Shown in pieces: positions 62,782-64,000 of a stretch of 64,000 bases of DNA (position 1 is the stretch's first letter; the number at the start of each line of letters is the position of its first letter). The stretch spans positions 124,001 through 188,000 of the forward strand of contig NZ_FNIB01000006.1 of NCBI RefSeq assembly GCF_900103805.1, read 5' to 3'. The translations under genes and the position numbers were made by a program. The notes under the pieces were generated by a model. That model saw only the letters and a list, made by a program, of their open reading frames with translations, made no database searches and was not told the origin of the DNA. Origin of the DNA: Cryobacterium flavum. GTDB lineage: Bacteria; Actinomycetota; Actinomycetes; Actinomycetales; Microbacteriaceae.

Positions 62782-63312
62782 TCACTTCAAAGTTGCCTTG
62801 TGGTCAGGCTCCGCTGGCGCACGTCGAATCATCCGAATTTCCTTGATTCCGTATTCTTCCTTGCACGAACCGTCGGGAATAAAACCGTGCTTACGGTAGA
62901 ACGCCTGGGCTCGCGGATTGGGATCTGCTACCCAGAGCCCCGCCGCTGTTTCGGGAGAGATGACAGCGTCGAGGAGAGCTTTCCCGGCGCCGGTGCCGTG
63001 CGCGGATGCAAGCACGTAGAGGACGTTGAGTTGCTGGCTCCATGTCGCATCGGTATCCGTGGCGGCCGCGCTCTGTGCGATTCCGATCAGGTCGCCGTTC
63101 TGTTCCGCGACCGCGATTCGATCGTGAGCGAATCGATCATCCGTGAGCCCGATCGTCCAGAAGCGCTCTCTCGTCGACAGTAACGCTGGGTCGTCCAGCA
63201 TCTCGTCGCGCATGATGCCCCGATAGGTTTCCTGCCAGGTGGCGACGTGCAGACGTGCCATGGCCGCCGCGTCCGTTGGTACCGCCGATCGGATGACAGG
63301 TTGCGTCTTCAT
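62782..63312 (-). CDS. GNAT family N-acetyltransferase
   Basis: 176 residues. IRSAVPTDAAAMARLHVATWQETYRGIM is a common GNAT start; LNVLYVLASAHGTGAGKALLDAVI holds the acetyl-CoA loop (H-G-T-G-A-G-K-A), and LWVADPNPRAQAFYRKHGFIPDG motif B. Convergent with the previous gene. Substrate unknown. Confidence 0.88.
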   Translation of the reverse strand: MKTQPVIRSAVPTDAAAMARLHVATWQETYRGIMRDEMLDDPALLSTRERFWTIGLTDDRFAHDRIAVAEQNGDLIGIAQSAAATDTDATWSQQLNVLYVLASAHGTGAGKALLDAVISPETAAGLWVADPNPRAQAFYRKHGFIPDGSCKEEYGIKEIRMIRRAPAEPDHKATLK

Positions 63313-63542
63313 ACGTTCGATACTAATAACGAATGTTTCGTCAGGCTACTGATCAGCAAGTTTGGTCTCCCAGGCGCCATGTAGACGACTAGCCGAATGG
63401 CGACCGACACGGGATCGACCGAGTCGGATGCGGCAAGAGACGATGCATTGGTCAGAGCGCCAACCAGTGAAACGGCGACGAGATAAGCAGTCGCAGCGAC
63501 TAGAGCGGATGCGGGGCGGTTGGCGGTATGCCCGCCCTGCGA

Positions 63543-63953
63543 CTACGCCCCCCCGCCGAGACCTTGTTGGGGGAACGCAGCTACGGCTTCGATTTCGACG
63601 AGAGCGCCCGCGCGTGCTGGGGTGACCGCTAGTACCGTGACCGCGGTGCGACGGTTTCCCCAGACCGTGGCAGTGGCGGCGTACGCTTCACCGGGGTCGA
63701 TGCCAGTCGCGAGATAGATCGTCAGCTTGACCACGTACTCCGGTCCGGTTCCCGCTTCGGCCAGAACGGCGAGCACGTTGCGCAAAGCCTGCTCGGTTTG
63801 CGCTCCGAGCCCATCGAGCAGCGCGCCGCTGCCATCAGTGCCGTTCTGCCCGCCAACGTAGAGCGTGGGCCCTGCGGGCGCGATCATGCCCTGCGCGAAG
63901 GCGGGGCTCTGAAAAAGCTCGGGCGGGTTGATCGGTGTGGGAAATGAAGTCAT
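63543..63953 (-). CDS. RidA/YjgF family protein
   Basis: 136 residues. Rid proteins deaminate reactive enamine/imine intermediates. LYVGGQNGTDGSGALLDGLGAQTEQALRNVLAVLAEAGTGPEYVVKLTIYL and terminal ALVEIEAVAAFP are typical. The canonical RidA Arg in (C/I)xRxxVxV is replaced in this copy (TARAGALVEIEAV region lacks the usual CR), so it may belong to a Rid subgroup other than RidA. The 230 bp upstream of the adjacent GNAT gene (63313-63542) shows no further gene. Confidence 0.88.
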   Translation of the reverse strand: MTSFPTPINPPELFQSPAFAQGMIAPAGPTLYVGGQNGTDGSGALLDGLGAQTEQALRNVLAVLAEAGTGPEYVVKLTIYLATGIDPGEAYAATATVWGNRRTAVTVLAVTPARAGALVEIEAVAAFPQQGLGGGA

Positions 63954-63965
63954 GGTGCTGTCCCC

Positions 63966-64000
63966 TCAGTCGGTGCGCAGGCCGTAGGTGAGCAGGGCGT
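63966..64000 (-). CDS. 3' end of an unidentified gene
   Basis: Minus-strand codons ALLTYGLRTD followed by TGA. The ending is common in TetR-family regulators, but eleven codons are too few to assign it. It would be transcribed just ahead of the RidA gene, 12 bp away. Confidence 0.4.
   Translation of the reverse strand, partial: ALLTYGLRTD

Noticed and set aside
63362-63625. 87-codon plus-strand ORF near the right end
   Set aside because: Overlaps the RidA gene in antisense and is Arg-rich, typical of a GC-rich shadow frame.

Overview
The window reads as chromosomal DNA of a high-GC actinobacterium, most likely a cold-adapted member of the Microbacteriaceae such as Cryobacterium or a close relative. 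This is inferred from gene content, frequent GTG starts, codon use and the recurring GGCATCCGC/GCGGATGCC word; no marker gene was compared. Cold adaptation is suggested by a secreted protein with three ice-binding (DUF3494) domains and, beside it, a fatty-acid desaturase.

Layout. 1-987: the 5' part of L-serine ammonia-lyase, running off the left edge. 1076-6320 (minus): a cell-surface cluster of two small WxL-domain proteins, a DUF916-type WxL partner with a C-terminal membrane anchor, and a three-domain ice-binding protein ending in a WxL domain, translationally coupled to the partner. Three promoters share a GTGTGRG-N8-TAT element and two also share an 11-bp-period direct repeat. 6467-9279 (minus): desaturase and protein O-mannosyltransferase. 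9342-22477: mostly housekeeping genes on the plus strand: rsmI, metG, tatD, ksgA, ispE, an ABC-F protein, the metQNI methionine importer, a MarR regulator, tRNA-Gln, glmU, prs. 22555-31656: gnd and a GntR/FCD repressor on the minus strand, then a divergent aldonate/sugar-acid operon (ABC importer, gluconokinase, galactonate dehydratase, mannonate-dehydratase-like enzyme). 31900-48219: L25, pth (apparently CTG-started), mfd, an interspersed repeat array, nhaA, mazG, an ABC exporter, hisS, eno, a FtsB-like protein, DUF501, a subtilase and a type II NADH dehydrogenase.

48293-about 61600 looks like a decayed genomic island inserted at a tRNA-Leu gene: a truncated tyrosine integrase lies next to the tRNA, and a degenerate copy of the tRNA 3' end plus about 80 bp of flank recurs near 61512-61605. 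Its main cargo is a tightly overlapping four-gene operon, dabB-dabA-PII-like-DUF6671, under an AT-rich divergent promoter with three 14-bp-spaced AACACG repeats and a divergently transcribed winged-helix regulator. DabA/DabB are known as an energy-coupled inorganic-carbon uptake system; the PII-like protein and a zinc-ribbon DUF6671 protein in the same unit suggest a regulated version not, to my knowledge, characterised. The rest of the island holds a GyrI-like protein, a GNAT, pdxH, two adjacent type II toxin-antitoxin pairs with TGTACA operators, an MNT/HEPN pair whose HEPN gene has an internal deletion, and several pseudogenes (DJ-1/PfpI, 2OG-Fe(II) oxygenase, XRE regulator, DUF4287).

62247-64000: two GNAT acetyltransferases, a RidA protein and the last codons of a further minus-strand gene.
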